The notes under the pieces are model-generated. The model made no database searches. It was given only the letters and a program-made list of their open reading frames with translations, and had not been told where the DNA came from. 64,000 nucleotides of DNA from Takakia lepidozioides (lineage: Eukaryota; Streptophyta; Takakiopsida; Takakiales; Takakiaceae). Both the position numbers and the translations under genes were made by a program. Below are positions 33,924-45,047 of the stretch, one piece after another. How positions within the stretch are numbered: position 1 is the stretch's first letter; each line of letters begins with the position of its first letter. The stretch is taken from contig CM060733.1 of NCBI GenBank assembly GCA_030704615.1, forward strand, positions 52,886,001 through 52,950,000. The letters are read 5' to 3'.

Positions 33924-35100
33924 TGTTGGCGGGGAAGAACTTTGAATTTTTGCCAAAGTTTTGAGTATATTGGATGGGGGTGTATATTTATAACTGCCTT
34001 GTGGGGACCACTGCTAGGGGCTTGGCAACTATAGGTGATATGGCTTTGTTTCATAATGAGGGAAGGTCTCCAGGTCCTCAGTGTTTTGTACAAGACTGGA
34101 GCAAGCAACACTTCACAAATTTGTAATGTTACTCAAAAGAAGAACATGCAGCTTCCAGCCAGGAAAGTTGTGTAGTAGCTGGTGGTCTGAGCACAGCACA
34201 AGTTGGGAGGATTTGGCAGATGTAGGGGTCTGAGGCTATTTGTTTATCCTCTGGATAAGGCTATATCCTCCCCCAAGGAAAGTTCTGTATGGTTGCCAGC
34301 GGCTGGGGCATTGGTGTGAATAGCATTTGTTCGCAGGCCCTAGCTGGAAAGAGACTTGGGGTTTGTTGGCCAATCAGGATTTTCTGGAGGACGAATTTTT
34401 CCAAGACGAGATATTTTCTTTTCCAGGTGGTTGCCAATGACAGTCTCTATAGCTGTGGGAAATCTAGGATATTGTGATAAAGGCAGGGTCTCAACACAGT
34501 CACTATCACTTCTCAAGCTGTGTCAGGGTTAGCTGCCCTATTTGCGCAACAGGCCATTTTTTCGCCTAAGGTTGTCCCCATAGGTGGAGCAGTGGGGAAC
34601 ATTGTATTTTTCTGTGTAGAATTGAACACAGTCTCGAGACATCCTGTTCTAGAGTGATGGTATGGTTTTCCTTTAGTGATATGTGGTGATAGATAAGGAA
34701 TTTAAACTCTCAGGTTTGTCAGAACTAACCTGAGACGGAGGGTTGTATACATGCGATTGACACAATTGGGCCCAGTTTCTTCAGTGTTGGTGGATTGCCA
34801 CAGTAATGTTCATGCATGCAGCCTCCCTGGATGCATCTCCTCTTGTGTTTTGCCTTGAGCTCTTATTTTTTGAAACCAAATTAGTGACTACATGTGGAGA
34901 GCTCTATGTAGCACTCATGTGCCCTGTAATGGGCAGGGTACGGCAACACTATCAATCTGGGATGTTAATTGTACATGCATTTCATTATGTTGAATCCAGT
35001 GGAATTCAGTGGTGTCAAGTCTAAACGAACGAACTACACTCATCACTGTCCTTCATACTACACTGTACAGTAGTTCTGGTTCTGGGTAGCAATCTCGTTG
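33924..35100 (+). other. Probable 3' UTR then intergenic sequence
   Basis: Follows the stop codon of the CaaX-box gene. No further gene is recognised; the poly(A) site cannot be placed. Confidence 0.3.
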
Positions 35101-36240
35101 TTAACCCTTAAGTGCCCAGACTCATTTTCACCCTCTCGTGGAAAAACATGACCCTGGCCCACAAAAACATTTTTATCTGGAAAATCTCTATGTCCCTGTA
35201 AATGACCGTTGGAATTACTTCCCACCTAACCCCACCTCCTGCCACAAAAAGTTTCATCAAATTCCAACCGCCAGATCAGAAGATTATAAAGTGTAGAGTG
35301 GGGACAAAAAAAACTCTTCACTAAGAAATAGGTGCCAAAAAAAGCAGTTTTTTGCTCGTATTTGGGCAGTTTTAATTTCTCTTTTTTTGAGAGTCTCAAG
35401 AATGTTGTACCATACCTGATAACACACATCCTCATAATTTTTCAGTTTTTTCTGAAATGTTCTCAAGTGGCTCCTTTGTAGTGACAAATTGGGGGTCAAA
35501 ATATGCCATTTTCTTTGGGCAGGCCAAAATATCTCTTGCTAAAATTATACAAACAAATTCAGCCGTTCAATTCCTAATCCCTCCGGTTGAAGTGTCATGA
35601 ACATCCATATGAGATCCCAAAAAAAGTTTGGGACCAATCGGTAATTGCCCTCACATCTTTAGGTTCCCTGCCCAAGACTTCAAATGGCACACCTATGTTA
35701 TAGCCTGCAGGCCTAGGATATTTGGAGCCATAGCCCAGAAGGGCAGGGCGTTTGGGAGCTCCTCTGGCTTACCCGCTTTCATGGGGGGCCACTCCACCCT
35801 CAACCCTCTCAAACCCCCGCCCTAGGTTTGGCCCACCCCTCGTGGCGTTTTTCTCGAGCCCCGAGCTATGCCGCCATCGCGGCTGCACTCCCTCCAGCCC
35901 ACCCTGCATGGCGTTGGCCGGAGCTGCCACCGTCGTCAGGCTAGGACCTTTATGGGGTATCTTTCAGTCACCCTAACCTGACCGCAGTTGCCATGTCAGC
36001 AACTTGGGCAGGTTAGGGGGGCCGAATTGGCCTCAAAAAGCTGAGTGTGCCCCCTTCCAATTGGTCTAGACCCGTACCCCTTTAGGCATTGACCAATCGG
36101 CCAATGCCATATGAAGGGGGACCCAATTTTCGATCGATTGAGCCCAAAAAAGGCCCAATCAGCCTTAACCAATTGAACTTATGGCTGGTTAAGTAAACCC
36201 AACCGACCGAGAATGGGTCGCTTGGGCACTTAAGGGTTAA
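35101..36240. mobile_element. Non-autonomous piggyBac-like element with TTAA target duplication
   Basis: TTAA at 35,101-35,104 is followed by CCCTTAAGTGCCCA, and the exact inverse TGGGCACTTAAGGG precedes TTAA at 36,237-36,240. The element between (35,105-36,236) is 1132 bp. TTAA target duplications with terminal repeats starting CCC are the signature of the piggyBac superfamily. No transposase frame is present, so it would need help from elsewhere. Confidence 0.7.
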
Positions 36241-37319
36241 GGGCAGTTGATGCAGATTACTTCAATGTGAGCAGGAAGCCTAAATTACGGAATCTTGCTT
36301 ACGCATGCTTCCATCCCTGCCTACTTGATATTGAAGTTATCTCTTAAGGGTCCCAAACTCGGCATGAGTACCCTGAGTTTGGCCAAAACTGGGCATGAGA
36401 CTCAATATATATTTTATATTTTATATCTGATGCCTCCCCAAGGAAGCGTATATTATGGTGTCTCTTCACCCCGAAGGGTTACTGCATTCGGTAAGGAAGG
36501 TGGACATCTTCGTGACAACCCACAACCACTTCCGAGGTCGTACCCATTACCACTAGGCTATAACTTGGTTGTCCATGAGACTCAAAACTCAGGACGTGAG
36601 GGTACCAGGGCTTCGCATCGCTCCGCACGGGTAGGGACAACTTCTGAGAACAACGTCCAGATAGATGAGCTAAACTCAAGTTTTATGAAAAGATGGAAAA
36701 AAAAAAAAAAAAAAAAAAAAGATGAAAAGATGAAAATTTATTGGCTCTCTCTAAGAGAGACTACGCAGCATGTTAAAGTCAATGGAAAAAATGTGGTCAA
36801 AGACCTTACACAGTGTCAAGGCACCGTTTGGGTGCGTTCTGCTGAGTCATCCTCCCTAGTTTTCCCTTCCTCTTATGTTATGCCAAAAGCAAGAGAGACC
36901 ATTGCAATTGTCTCACGCTCGAGGACGCGGGGACATCATCATCTCTTCCCCGAGCTGCAAGACACCTCTCCCCATTATTTTCGGGCGGTCCGGGCATGTT
37001 CTTAATAAAAATGACGATGATGTGGCTGACGACAATGACATGTCTACGATGACGTGTCTACAATGACGTGGCACTATGGCACCCTATACCTGCTCTCCGC
37101 TATAGTCTCCTACCTTCGGTCGTCACTAGAATTAGAAAAAAAACACGGGGTCCAGGGCATAGGTTGCCCGGGATGATCTGCCGCGCAGAGCCTCCGAGGT
37201 TTTTTTTTTGTTTTTGTTTTTGTTTTTGGTTGGTTGTGTAAAAAGAAGAAGAAGACGACTCCCAAAGCTAAACTAAAAACTAACTTCATCTCTGTCTTGC
37301 CCCCGCTTCGTCGTCAGTA
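36241..37319. other. No gene seen; poly(A) run
   Basis: Holds an A run of about 26 at 36,695-36,720, ATGACG/ACGATGA words near 37,005-37,070 and T-rich runs at 37,200-37,230 just before the LINE. Open frames here look like chance. Confidence 0.35.
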
Positions 37320-37394
37320 TTGAATTTCTCCTCTGCCTTCTTCTTAGTCTTTCTCGTTGTCATTCTCCCCTCTGAGCGAGCTCAAGCTTCGACT

Positions 37395-38530
37395 ATGGCA
37401 TCGTTTGTTTCTGTTGTCCCCCTTCGTCGCACGGACAACACATACAGAAGGGATGATAGAAGTCGTCCAAGGAATTCTAACAGAAGGGAGACTCGTGTCG
37501 AACGGGGGGTTTTGGGCCACGCCCCTGCTGAGTTCCACCCCTCTCCAGACAGATCTCCGCAGAACTGGAGCGAGGCGGCTGGCAAATTTGATGAAAACCA
37601 ACCGATTCTAAGCCTTGATATGAATATCATAAAAGAGCACTCCAACACCCTCAAGGAGCAGGGAATCTTGGTTCACTTTCCTGGACGTGCCAGAGATAGG
37701 TACTGGGCGCGCCAATGGGCCTTAGAACATGTGGGAGCAGACGGAGGTCTCACGCAACACTTCTGCATCCCGTTGGGCCGGGGTTTTTACTCCATAATGT
37801 TCTCTTCTGCTGAATATGTGAACAAGGCCTTAGGCTTCAACACCTCTCTTTCAAGGGTCAGAGTTAACATTTTTCCATGGTCTCCGGAATGGGGCCATAA
37901 AGGGGGAGCTACATGCAAGCCAAGAGTGATTGCACTGCCGTTCCTTCCTGGAAACTACCTTTGCTCGCTCCCAGAAATTTTCGGTTCCTATGTTGGAGCA
38001 ATCACTGTCAACGACCATGAGGTCACGGATCCGAGGAGTATCGACACTGATCATACGGCTTTTGACATTCACAGAGATAGCGGAGTACCCAGGATTGTGG
38101 TACTCATGCCAGAGTCGACCCGGATCCCAGTTGCTATTAAGCTTCTTACTCTAGATAACTCGTTTATCTGTGTAGTGGTACAGGAGGAATTTCTCTCTGT
38201 TGTTTGTCATTTCTGTCACAGGGAAGGACATGTCAAAGTTGACTGTCCAGATATACCCAAAAGAAACCAGGACCCTGCTCCATCTCACAGAAAAGCTAAC
38301 TTTGTCTCTGATCAGAGGGTGATGCAGGATTTCACAACACCTTTGACGAGGAAGCGCCCTGACTTGGCGGTGGCGGAGCTGCCCCTGGCCAAGAGGGCTC
38401 GCGGCTTGCCTTCTTCTGTCAGCCCGCGGGTTTTCCTGCTTCCTGCCAAGTTCCCCCTCTCTGCTAAGCAAAAATCAGCTATACCGGCAACCTTCACGCT
38501 TAGAGACGGTTTACCTCAAGATTTTGCGTT
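37395..38530 (+). pseudogene. LINE ORF1 protein, 5' part
   Basis: Starts at ATG 37,395 (MASFVSVVPLRR). A basic N-terminus is followed by a DUF4283-like RNA-binding region (HFPGRARDRYWARQWAL, NIFPWSPEWGH) and a CCHC knuckle CHFCHREGHVKVDC (about 38,207-38,250). A Lys/Arg-rich stretch follows. The frame is interrupted at 38,530 by the Ty3 insertion. ORF1 proteins bind LINE RNA. Basis: motifs seen; family role is established knowledge. Confidence 0.75.
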
Positions 38531-39036
38531 TGTCGTGCGCATACATATCACTACACAACTACATCGCTGTCCAAAACCACACAACACATGTGCATGCCAC
38601 ACACTAGTATACCACTAGTCCACCACTAGTCCAACCACTAGGCTACAACTAGTTAGTCAATAGGCTGCCACTATGCTGCCCACTATGGCAGTCACTAGTC
38701 CACACAATGATAAAGAAGAAGAATACAAGCACAAGCTCATGAGAGCTCACAAAGCTGAAGCATAAACTCATGCATATATAACTTTATCACTCAAATACAA
38801 GTCAAGCCAAGTGCACCCCCCACGCCATGGGGAATCCACACTACGGCGCCATAGCTAGGCGCGGTGGTGCTCAACTCGAGAAAGATGAGCCTCCCGCGCT
38901 TGCCGTAAAGATAACCACTCCAGGGCCTAAATCTGCCTTGATCCCTGGATTGACACTTGGGCCAATCCCAAATGTCAATATGTAAGAGCTAGCTATTTCC
39001 TAGCTAGTTTCACACTAGTGGTAAAATAACTTGACA
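38531..39036 (-). repeat. 3' LTR region of the methyltransferase element
   Basis: 38,707-39,036 matches 48,006-48,330 (about 15 differences by eye), including the shared end AATAACTTGACA. The remaining 38,531-38,706 is instead a copy of 39,037-39,206 and replaces the part of the LTR seen at 47,955-48,005. The element boundary itself (38,531) is supported by the TG start and the CGTT duplication. Confidence 0.65.
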
Positions 39037-39206
39037 GCTGTTGTGCACATACATATCGTTACACAACTACATCGCTGTCCAAAACCACACAACACATGTG
39101 CACGCCACACACTAGTATATCACTAGTCCACCACTAGTCCAACCACTAGGCTACAACTAGTCAGTCACTAGGCTGCCCACTATGGCAGTCACTAGTCCAC
39201 ACAATC
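39037..39206 (-). repeat. Direct repeat flanking the 3' LTR core
   Basis: About 170 bp nearly identical to 38,531-38,706, with internal CCACTAGTCC/CCACTAGGCT units. Together they sandwich the LTR core. The copy at 39,037-39,206 abuts a G-rich run on the minus strand (GGCTAGGGGGGCG, 39,207-39,219) that resembles a polypurine tract, which suggests an earlier LTR start at 39,204. Confidence 0.7.
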
Positions 39207-39463
39207 GCCCCCCTAGCCAGTGCTTAGGTCCATCTAAGTCCAGGTAGCCATAAGATGTGATAGTGACCATAGCCTCACTTTGTCCTCCACCATTGTCCCT
39301 ACTACACTCAAACTCGATAGATCAAGAGGCTGGGTGCAAGAGTTGCCCAATCGTTAGTCGCCATCTTGCAACCTGTGAACTTGAACCTGGGATCTCGTGT
39401 ATTGACTCCTATGAGCTTGGCCTCCCATGTCTTGTTAGCTGCCTCTAGTCATGTCCACTGCCA

Positions 39464-40147
39464 CTATCCCAAACAGTGTGGACATAACCAATCTCCATCA
39501 GGAACCTTCTCAAGAGGTGGTGTCAAGCATCCTATATGCCAACCTCTTGAGCATCGATCACACACCAGCATGGTGGCTGCCCCTTTGGCAGACCCACAGA
39601 GCATGCACCTCAAACCTGTAGGTACCACTGCCAAGTTTGGGTCAACTCTGCCATCGACATTGAGAAGGTGACATGGCGCACAATTACGCACATGGTCTTT
39701 CAAAGTCATGCCATCCCGACCCTCCAAGATCAGGACTCTGGAGGGCAACACCTCTCGAACCCTCAGAATAACACGCCCTGCAGTAACATCCGGGGTTGTA
39801 GGAGCAGTCTGCTGCAAATAAACATAGTCACCCGAGCTAAACCGCCGAACCCCAGGACAATATCCTCCACCACGTATAGTGGCATACCTCAACGTATCAC
39901 GGTGTTGTGCAATGGCAAGGTTCTCAAAAGCCATGGGCATGACTTTCTTGAACAACTCTGCACGCTGATCACATGCACGTACCCACACGTCCGGATCGTC
40001 AAGGTTAAGGACTTGAGCAGTGTCCCTACGAATGGCTGCAGGAAAATCCGGCTCTCGGCCAAAGAAAAGAAAATATGATGAGAAGGAGGCAAGTGATGCT
40101 TGCTTGCTGAACCGGTAGCCCATGGCTAACCAAGGTCCCTGAAGATC
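39464..40147 (-). pseudogene. Integrase C-terminal region with PHD finger
   Basis: Continues the integrase frame after one in-frame TAG at about 40,148. First comes the post-core helix and GPY-like barrel region (FSSGDYVYLQQTAP, VILRVREVLPSRVLILEG), then at about 39,607-39,467 a C4HC3 PHD finger: CMLC, CDRC, WHIGC and WLCPHC with standard spacing. It ends the polyprotein. PHD fingers commonly read histone H3 tails, so a role in choosing integration sites is inferred, by analogy with chromodomains of other Ty3 integrases. Confidence 0.85.
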
Positions 40148-41608
40148 CTAATCTCCTAGGTGTCCCTTCTGCAAGCCATACTTACGCAAACCCCTCTTCA
40201 CCGTCTGAACAACTCTCTCTGCCAAGCCATCGGCCTCAGGATGATCCCGAGAAGTGGTATGGTGATCTATCAAGGCTTTATCACACAAAGCCTGAAACTC
40301 CCCCAAGAACTCTCTCTCTTGGTTCGTGAGCACCTCAGCTAGAGCACCGAATCGGCTAAGCACACGATCCAAGAATGCATACGCAGCTCTCTCACTAGCC
40401 TTGTCAGGCAATGGAACCAACTCAATCCACTTGGAGAAGTGCTCCACCATCACCAACACATATCTGTGGTGGCGCATAGTCAGTGGCAAAGGTCCTGCGA
40501 AGTCAAGACTCCACCTGTAGCCCAATCCCATGATCGGAAGATGATGCAACTGGGGTGTAGGGGCGTTGAATGAAGCATGCACCCTGTCACACACCATGCA
40601 CCTAGCCACGAACTGTTGCACCTCTGTGTGCATACCACGCCACCAATATTGCCCCTGTAGTAGACTGTGAGTGCGTCGCACTCCAAAATGCCCCAACTCC
40701 TCATGGACATGCCGCACTAACCGTGCACGCTGTGTTGGGTGAGGCACGATCCTCACCCAACCATCCTCCCACACTCGAAGCAGGTGTATCCCCTCCCACT
40801 TGAACCTCTTGGCTTGTTGCAGGATCCGATCCGTCTCCCTGGCAGTCAGAGTGGCTATCGTGTCTCCCATGCGGAGGTAATCCAACATAGCCGAATCCTC
40901 ATGAATATCTCTAGCACCACTTGGCTCATCACTAGCCTCAGGGTCCTCAGACACTTCGTCTATAGTCGTCCCTGTTGTAGGTCCAACCTGACCTCCCGAT
41001 GCCAAGATACACAAAAATGCAGATGTGTGCCATCCCGGCACCATCTCCTCGTCCGTCTCACCATGCCACCGAGCTCCAGTGTCATCCTGCTGGCTCGTGC
41101 ATGGATTGCAACTCAATCCATCCGCATCCCGATTGACCAAACCCGGTCGATGCACAACCTGAAAGTCATACTCCTGGAGTATGAGTGCCCACCGTGCAAG
41201 CTTCCCCGTAAGCTTGTTTGACTCCATCAACCACTTGAGTGGCTGGTGATCCGTGACAAGAGTGAAGAGATTGCCGTATAGATAGCACCTGAAGTGTCCC
41301 ACGGCCCACACTGCAGCTAAGCACTCTCCCTCATATGAGCTGTACTTAGCCTCTGCAGCATTGTTCGAGCAGCTAGCATAAGCCATTACGAACTCTCTTC
41401 CCTCATCATCCACCTGTGTGAGCACCGCTCCAAGCCCCAGCATGCTCCAATCCGTATGCAGCTGAAAGGGACGCCCCCTGATAGGTCGTCTCAGGATAGG
41501 CGCCGAAGTCAACCTCGTCTTGAGCTCTTGAAAAGCTCGTTTCTGCTCATCATCCCACTGCCACTCCTGGTCCACCTTGGTCAGCAATGGCACTAAATCC
41601 CTTGACAA
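40148..41608 (-). pseudogene. RNase H and integrase core
   Basis: One open frame of 486 codons. RNase H: LHTDWSMLGLGAVL, SSYEGECLAAVWAV, DHQPLKWLM, LSCNP. Integrase: HHCC finger (HEELGHFGVRRTH with CMVC) and core with WSLDFAGPL as first Asp; the second acidic position reads VLTNQEREF, Asn where Asp is expected; Glu lies in DHPEADGLAERVV. The Asn makes the enzyme inactive and fits a G-to-A change. RNase H removes template RNA; integrase inserts the cDNA. Confidence 0.85.
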
Positions 41609-41689
41609 ACTGTCTATAATAGTTTGCCAACCCCATGAAAGCTCGAACTTGGCTCACATCCATGGGGCGTGGAATTTGTGCAATGGCCT

Positions 41690-42600
41690 CTACCTTAGTC
41701 TGCTGTATCCGCATCCTCCAGGATATATCATGTGACCCAGATACTCAATCTGGTTGTGGAAAAACTTGCACTTCCCTGGATGCAACTTCAATCCGTGCGC
41801 TCTCAAGCGCTCCAATATCACCTGAAGGTATCTCTCATGCTCCTCCACCGTAGCACTAAAGATGATGATGTCATCTATGTAGCACCGAGCAAAGTCCACC
41901 CCTGCTAGAATCCTATCCATGATTCTCTGAAACTCTGCCGGAGCGTTCTTAAGCCCAAATGGTAAGAACCGCCACTAATATAGGCAATCCTTGCCGTGCT
42001 CATTGATCCCCCAGAATGTCGTCTTCTGCTTGTCTGCCTCCTTGATCGGCAACTGGTGATATCCGGATCGTAAATCCAAAGTGCTAAAGACCTTAGCATG
42101 CCCGATGGCATCAAAGATCTCCTCTGGTGTTGGCATGGCATACTTATCGGACTTGGTCTGACGATTTACAGGTAGGTAATCACCGCATATACGTCTCTCC
42201 GTCCAATTGCCATAGACTCCTTCTTGGCTGGCATCACTGTGGCTGAAGCATATTCTCCACAAGAGAACTCCACCAAACATGCCTCCCAGAGATCTTGAGT
42301 CCTCATCTGAATCAAAGACCTCTCCATGTCACTGTATCGATAGGGTCTCCGAAAGATTGGCGTGTCAATGGCCAACTCAATACGGATCTCTTGACCCTTT
42401 AGTGCTCCCAAGTCCTTCAAACTGAAGGCAAAGCAATTCCTATAAGCCCTCAGGAACCGCCGTATACGTCGTCTCTCTCCTCCGGTGACAATGGGTCCAA
42501 TGTCAGGCTCCCAATTGTCCTTCGTAACTGCAACCTTAAGTCCAGTGGGCTTAGAGGTAGAGGACGCGTCCAGTGGTTGCTATGTTGCAGCCTCTTGAGC
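41690..42600 (-). pseudogene. Reverse transcriptase of the methyltransferase element
   Basis: Linker with EPDIGPIVTGGERRRI and FLRAYRNCFAF (42,530-42,430), then RT: IFRRPYRYSD, VMPAKKE, a frameshift at about 42,210-42,220, GDYLPVNRQTKSDKYAMP, STLDLRSGYHQLPI, an in-frame TAG near 41,975, FLPFGLKNAPAEFQRIM and the catalytic box CYIDDIII. Thumb and tether follow (HPGKCKFFHNQIEYLGHMI), with a break at about 41,700-41,610 before RNase H. The catalytic Asp pair is intact. Confidence 0.85.
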
Positions 42601-42620
42601 AATACTCCCTACCTGCTCAG

Positions 42621-43860
42621 TCAGTGATAAGGCCTCATCCTGCCCCACATCATCTCATCCTCGAGGATTTCCTCCACCCGAGAAAAATCCCCAACCTCAT
42701 CCATCACCGCCACCTTGGCTGCCAACTGCCTCTGAACCACCTCCCACGTGTGCCATGGATGTCTGCACCCCGTGGTCCTCACATGCTCGCCCCCACTCAC
42801 TGCCTGTACCGTTTCGGTAGGCAGAGAGACCAGCGAGGGAAGTGTACTCCGCACTCTGCGTTGCTCAGCCATAGTCAAGCTGATAATCCAGGTCAAGCAA
42901 TTGAGATCCATTGCTTGCCCCAACACCTGACGACGTGATGTCTCAGAAAGAGACGACACCGCCGTGGTACCAGTGGTAAAACCCATTGCCCGCTCACGCT
43001 TGTCAGCATCAGGCTCCACTAACTGCTGCAACTGAGCATCCCACAGGAGGCCAGGTCCACTATCCCGGAAAGCATGCGATTGTGGGAAGCTGAGCAGTGT
43101 AGGTAATGCTGCTCGTGGTTGACCCACCTTGTTGACCACTGCCAAAGGCGAACGGTCATCGTGTCTCACACGCTGAGACTGCCTCCCTGTGTCCAAAATG
43201 CTATCCACTGTGAGGTGTGTTGGCTACTGCATGCCATCAAATGCACGCTTGAGTAGTGCGGGTGGCATCAAGTTAGTCCACCATAGCCGTGGACGATGAG
43301 CCCGTGACCCCACTGTAGCTACATCTAGTAACACTGCTAACCCAAGCCACGACCGGACTTGATGCACACTGGCCATCACCCTGGCCCGAGAATCGTCCAT
43401 CAGTGGCACATTCTCCAAGATATATGTTGGAGATACAGCTTGATGAAGCTGCAAGTGGCGCAATACCCGCACCATCTCCCAAAACAGACTCGACATCGAA
43501 TCTCGCAATCCATTGTCATGCCCGACCGATGAATGCGTTTGGCAAGACCAACCTGCCACTACCAGATCAATGGAGCCAACCCGCTCCAAATCCTGCGCCC
43601 CCAGCAACGAAATGTCTGCTAGCAAGGCCTGCTGATATCCACGAACTGCAGACATCGGCAACAACTCAGGGTACTGCTACACCAACTAAGCAACATGGCG
43701 AAGTGAAATGCGTCGTGCAGTCTCATCCCTCTCCACATACAGGTAACGTCAAACTCGTACACTTGCCTGTAACACAGCAGCCAATCCGGTGCTGATCCCG
43801 CCAAACAAGTCCAGAAGACAAATGTCTTCATCCGGATACTGCCACACAATAGGTGTGGTA
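42621..43860 (-). pseudogene. DNMT3-like cytosine-5 DNA methyltransferase domain in a retrotransposon polyprotein
   Basis: Follows the protease in the same frame. Motif I LLDLFGGISTGL (about 43,817), motif II-like YLYVERDETARRI, motif IV IDLVVAGWSCQ with the catalytic Cys at 43,542-43,544, motif VI ILENVP (43,415), motif VIII SRAHRPRLWWTNL (about 43,300), and motifs IX-X ERAMGF...RRQVLGQAMDLN (43,000-42,900). The AHRxRxxW and LG(x)(x)(x) ending resembles the DNMT3/DRM group. About 310 residues, close to a complete catalytic domain; it would transfer methyl from AdoMet to cytosine C5. In-frame stops: TGA 43,749-43,751 and TAG at 43,686, 43,677 and 43,224. The usual Pro before the catalytic Cys is Ser. 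A 120-residue linker leads to RT. Confidence 0.88.
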
Positions 43861-45047
43861 TCCAATGGTGACAACTGAGGTGGTCCTGGTGCAATCCCCG
43901 CACTCTCCTCCTCTCCTGATGGTACAAAAGCCTCCACCCAGGCTTGTTGTACCCGTCGATCAGCAACCCGCTGCAAATCCTTGCTCGTGCCCCACAATGG
44001 AGTCTGAGCAACCATGGCAGACAACTCCGCCATACTATGCATATCATCCTGCTCTCCTGGAGGTGTATCATCCTCTGAATGAGCGTTGCCCTCTAGCAAC
44101 TCTCCAGGCCAAGTCACTGCAGCTGTGAATGCTGCTAGTGTCGGCATCTTGCCCCGCTGGGCGACCGCCACTCCTCCTATGAACGTTACAGGGAGCTGCA
44201 TACGCCGGCCCTCCCCTGACTGCCATCCAGGCCTATAGGAAGCTGACTCCTCCCAAAAATCCAAGATGAAGCCCATGGGGTACAACACTGCCCCACCAAC
44301 CAGGACATCGTACGAGATTGTGTCTGTCACAATGGCCTTGGCTCGCATCACTGAGCCATCTGTAGGGTGATCCGGCCATAATCTGATAGCCAACTCACGC
44401 CGTGTCATGCACCGAGCCTGCTTCAATCCTCCCAGATACGTTTGTATCTGGAAAGGACAAGGCTCCATATCCGCCTCCGTGAGGCTTAAGCCTGCAATAG
44501 CAGCTTTGCCCAATATTAATGGCTGAGCTCCCGAGTCCAACAAGACCCGCAGTGGCCGGTATCTTTTGCTTGCCGGTCCACTCAAACAGAAAATGCCATC
44601 CTGGTTGTCTAACATGACAACTCCAGGTGTCACCATGGCACGCTCAATGGCTGGCCTAGCTGGCAGCTCCATCAACCTGGCAGCTATAGCTTGCCATGGT
44701 GCCACCGTGGCAGTCTTGACCCTCAAATCCGAGGATCCCTCCGGCATTACACCTCCCACTATCTCCGCAGAAGATGAAGTAACCTCCCCACTCTCACAGA
44801 GTGTAGCTGCCAGCGTGAACACCTCAGCTGGTCTTACCCCCGGCGTCGCAATCATGGTAGCCGAGAACAATGGAGCCTGACACATAGATGTGGCCGCTCC
44901 CAATGGCACACTAGCTGCCGTAGCTTTGGCAACACTAGGTAGTGGTGTTGCCCGTGTAGCTCTCCCCAATGATATAGTAACCTCCGCCTCGGTAACAGTC
45001 GAGCGAGAACTAGGTGCCATGGATGGCGTCGACACTGTGTCCGCCAA
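43861..45047 (-). CDS. Retropepsin-like protease region
   Basis: Open frame of about 395 codons before the methyltransferase. The active-site loop is LRVLLDSGAQPLILGK with Asp at 44,535-44,537, followed by a flap-like region and LVGGAVLYPMG, as in plant retropepsins. The 140 residues before it are Ala/Thr/Ser-rich linker and the 150 after it a low-complexity spacer up to motif I. Intact here, unlike its neighbours. Confidence 0.7.

Noticed and set aside
34806-35024. Possible short gene downstream of the CaaX gene
   Set aside because: No homology, poor composition, and likely 3' UTR or intergenic DNA.
35101-36240. Terminal repeats as a short LTR pair
   Set aside because: They are inverted, not direct, and flanked by TTAA, so a DNA transposon is the better reading.
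36400-36720. tRNA-derived SINE (A-box-like TAGCCTAGTGGTAATGGG on the minus strand near 36,555)
   Set aside because: The B box is poor and the poly(A) run at 36,695 is on the opposite strand, so the parts do not make one element.
42621-43860. Methyltransferase as bacterial restriction-modification contamination
   Set aside because: It is in frame with a retrotransposon protease, flanked by RT and integrase of the same element and most similar in wording to the DNMT3/DRM group.
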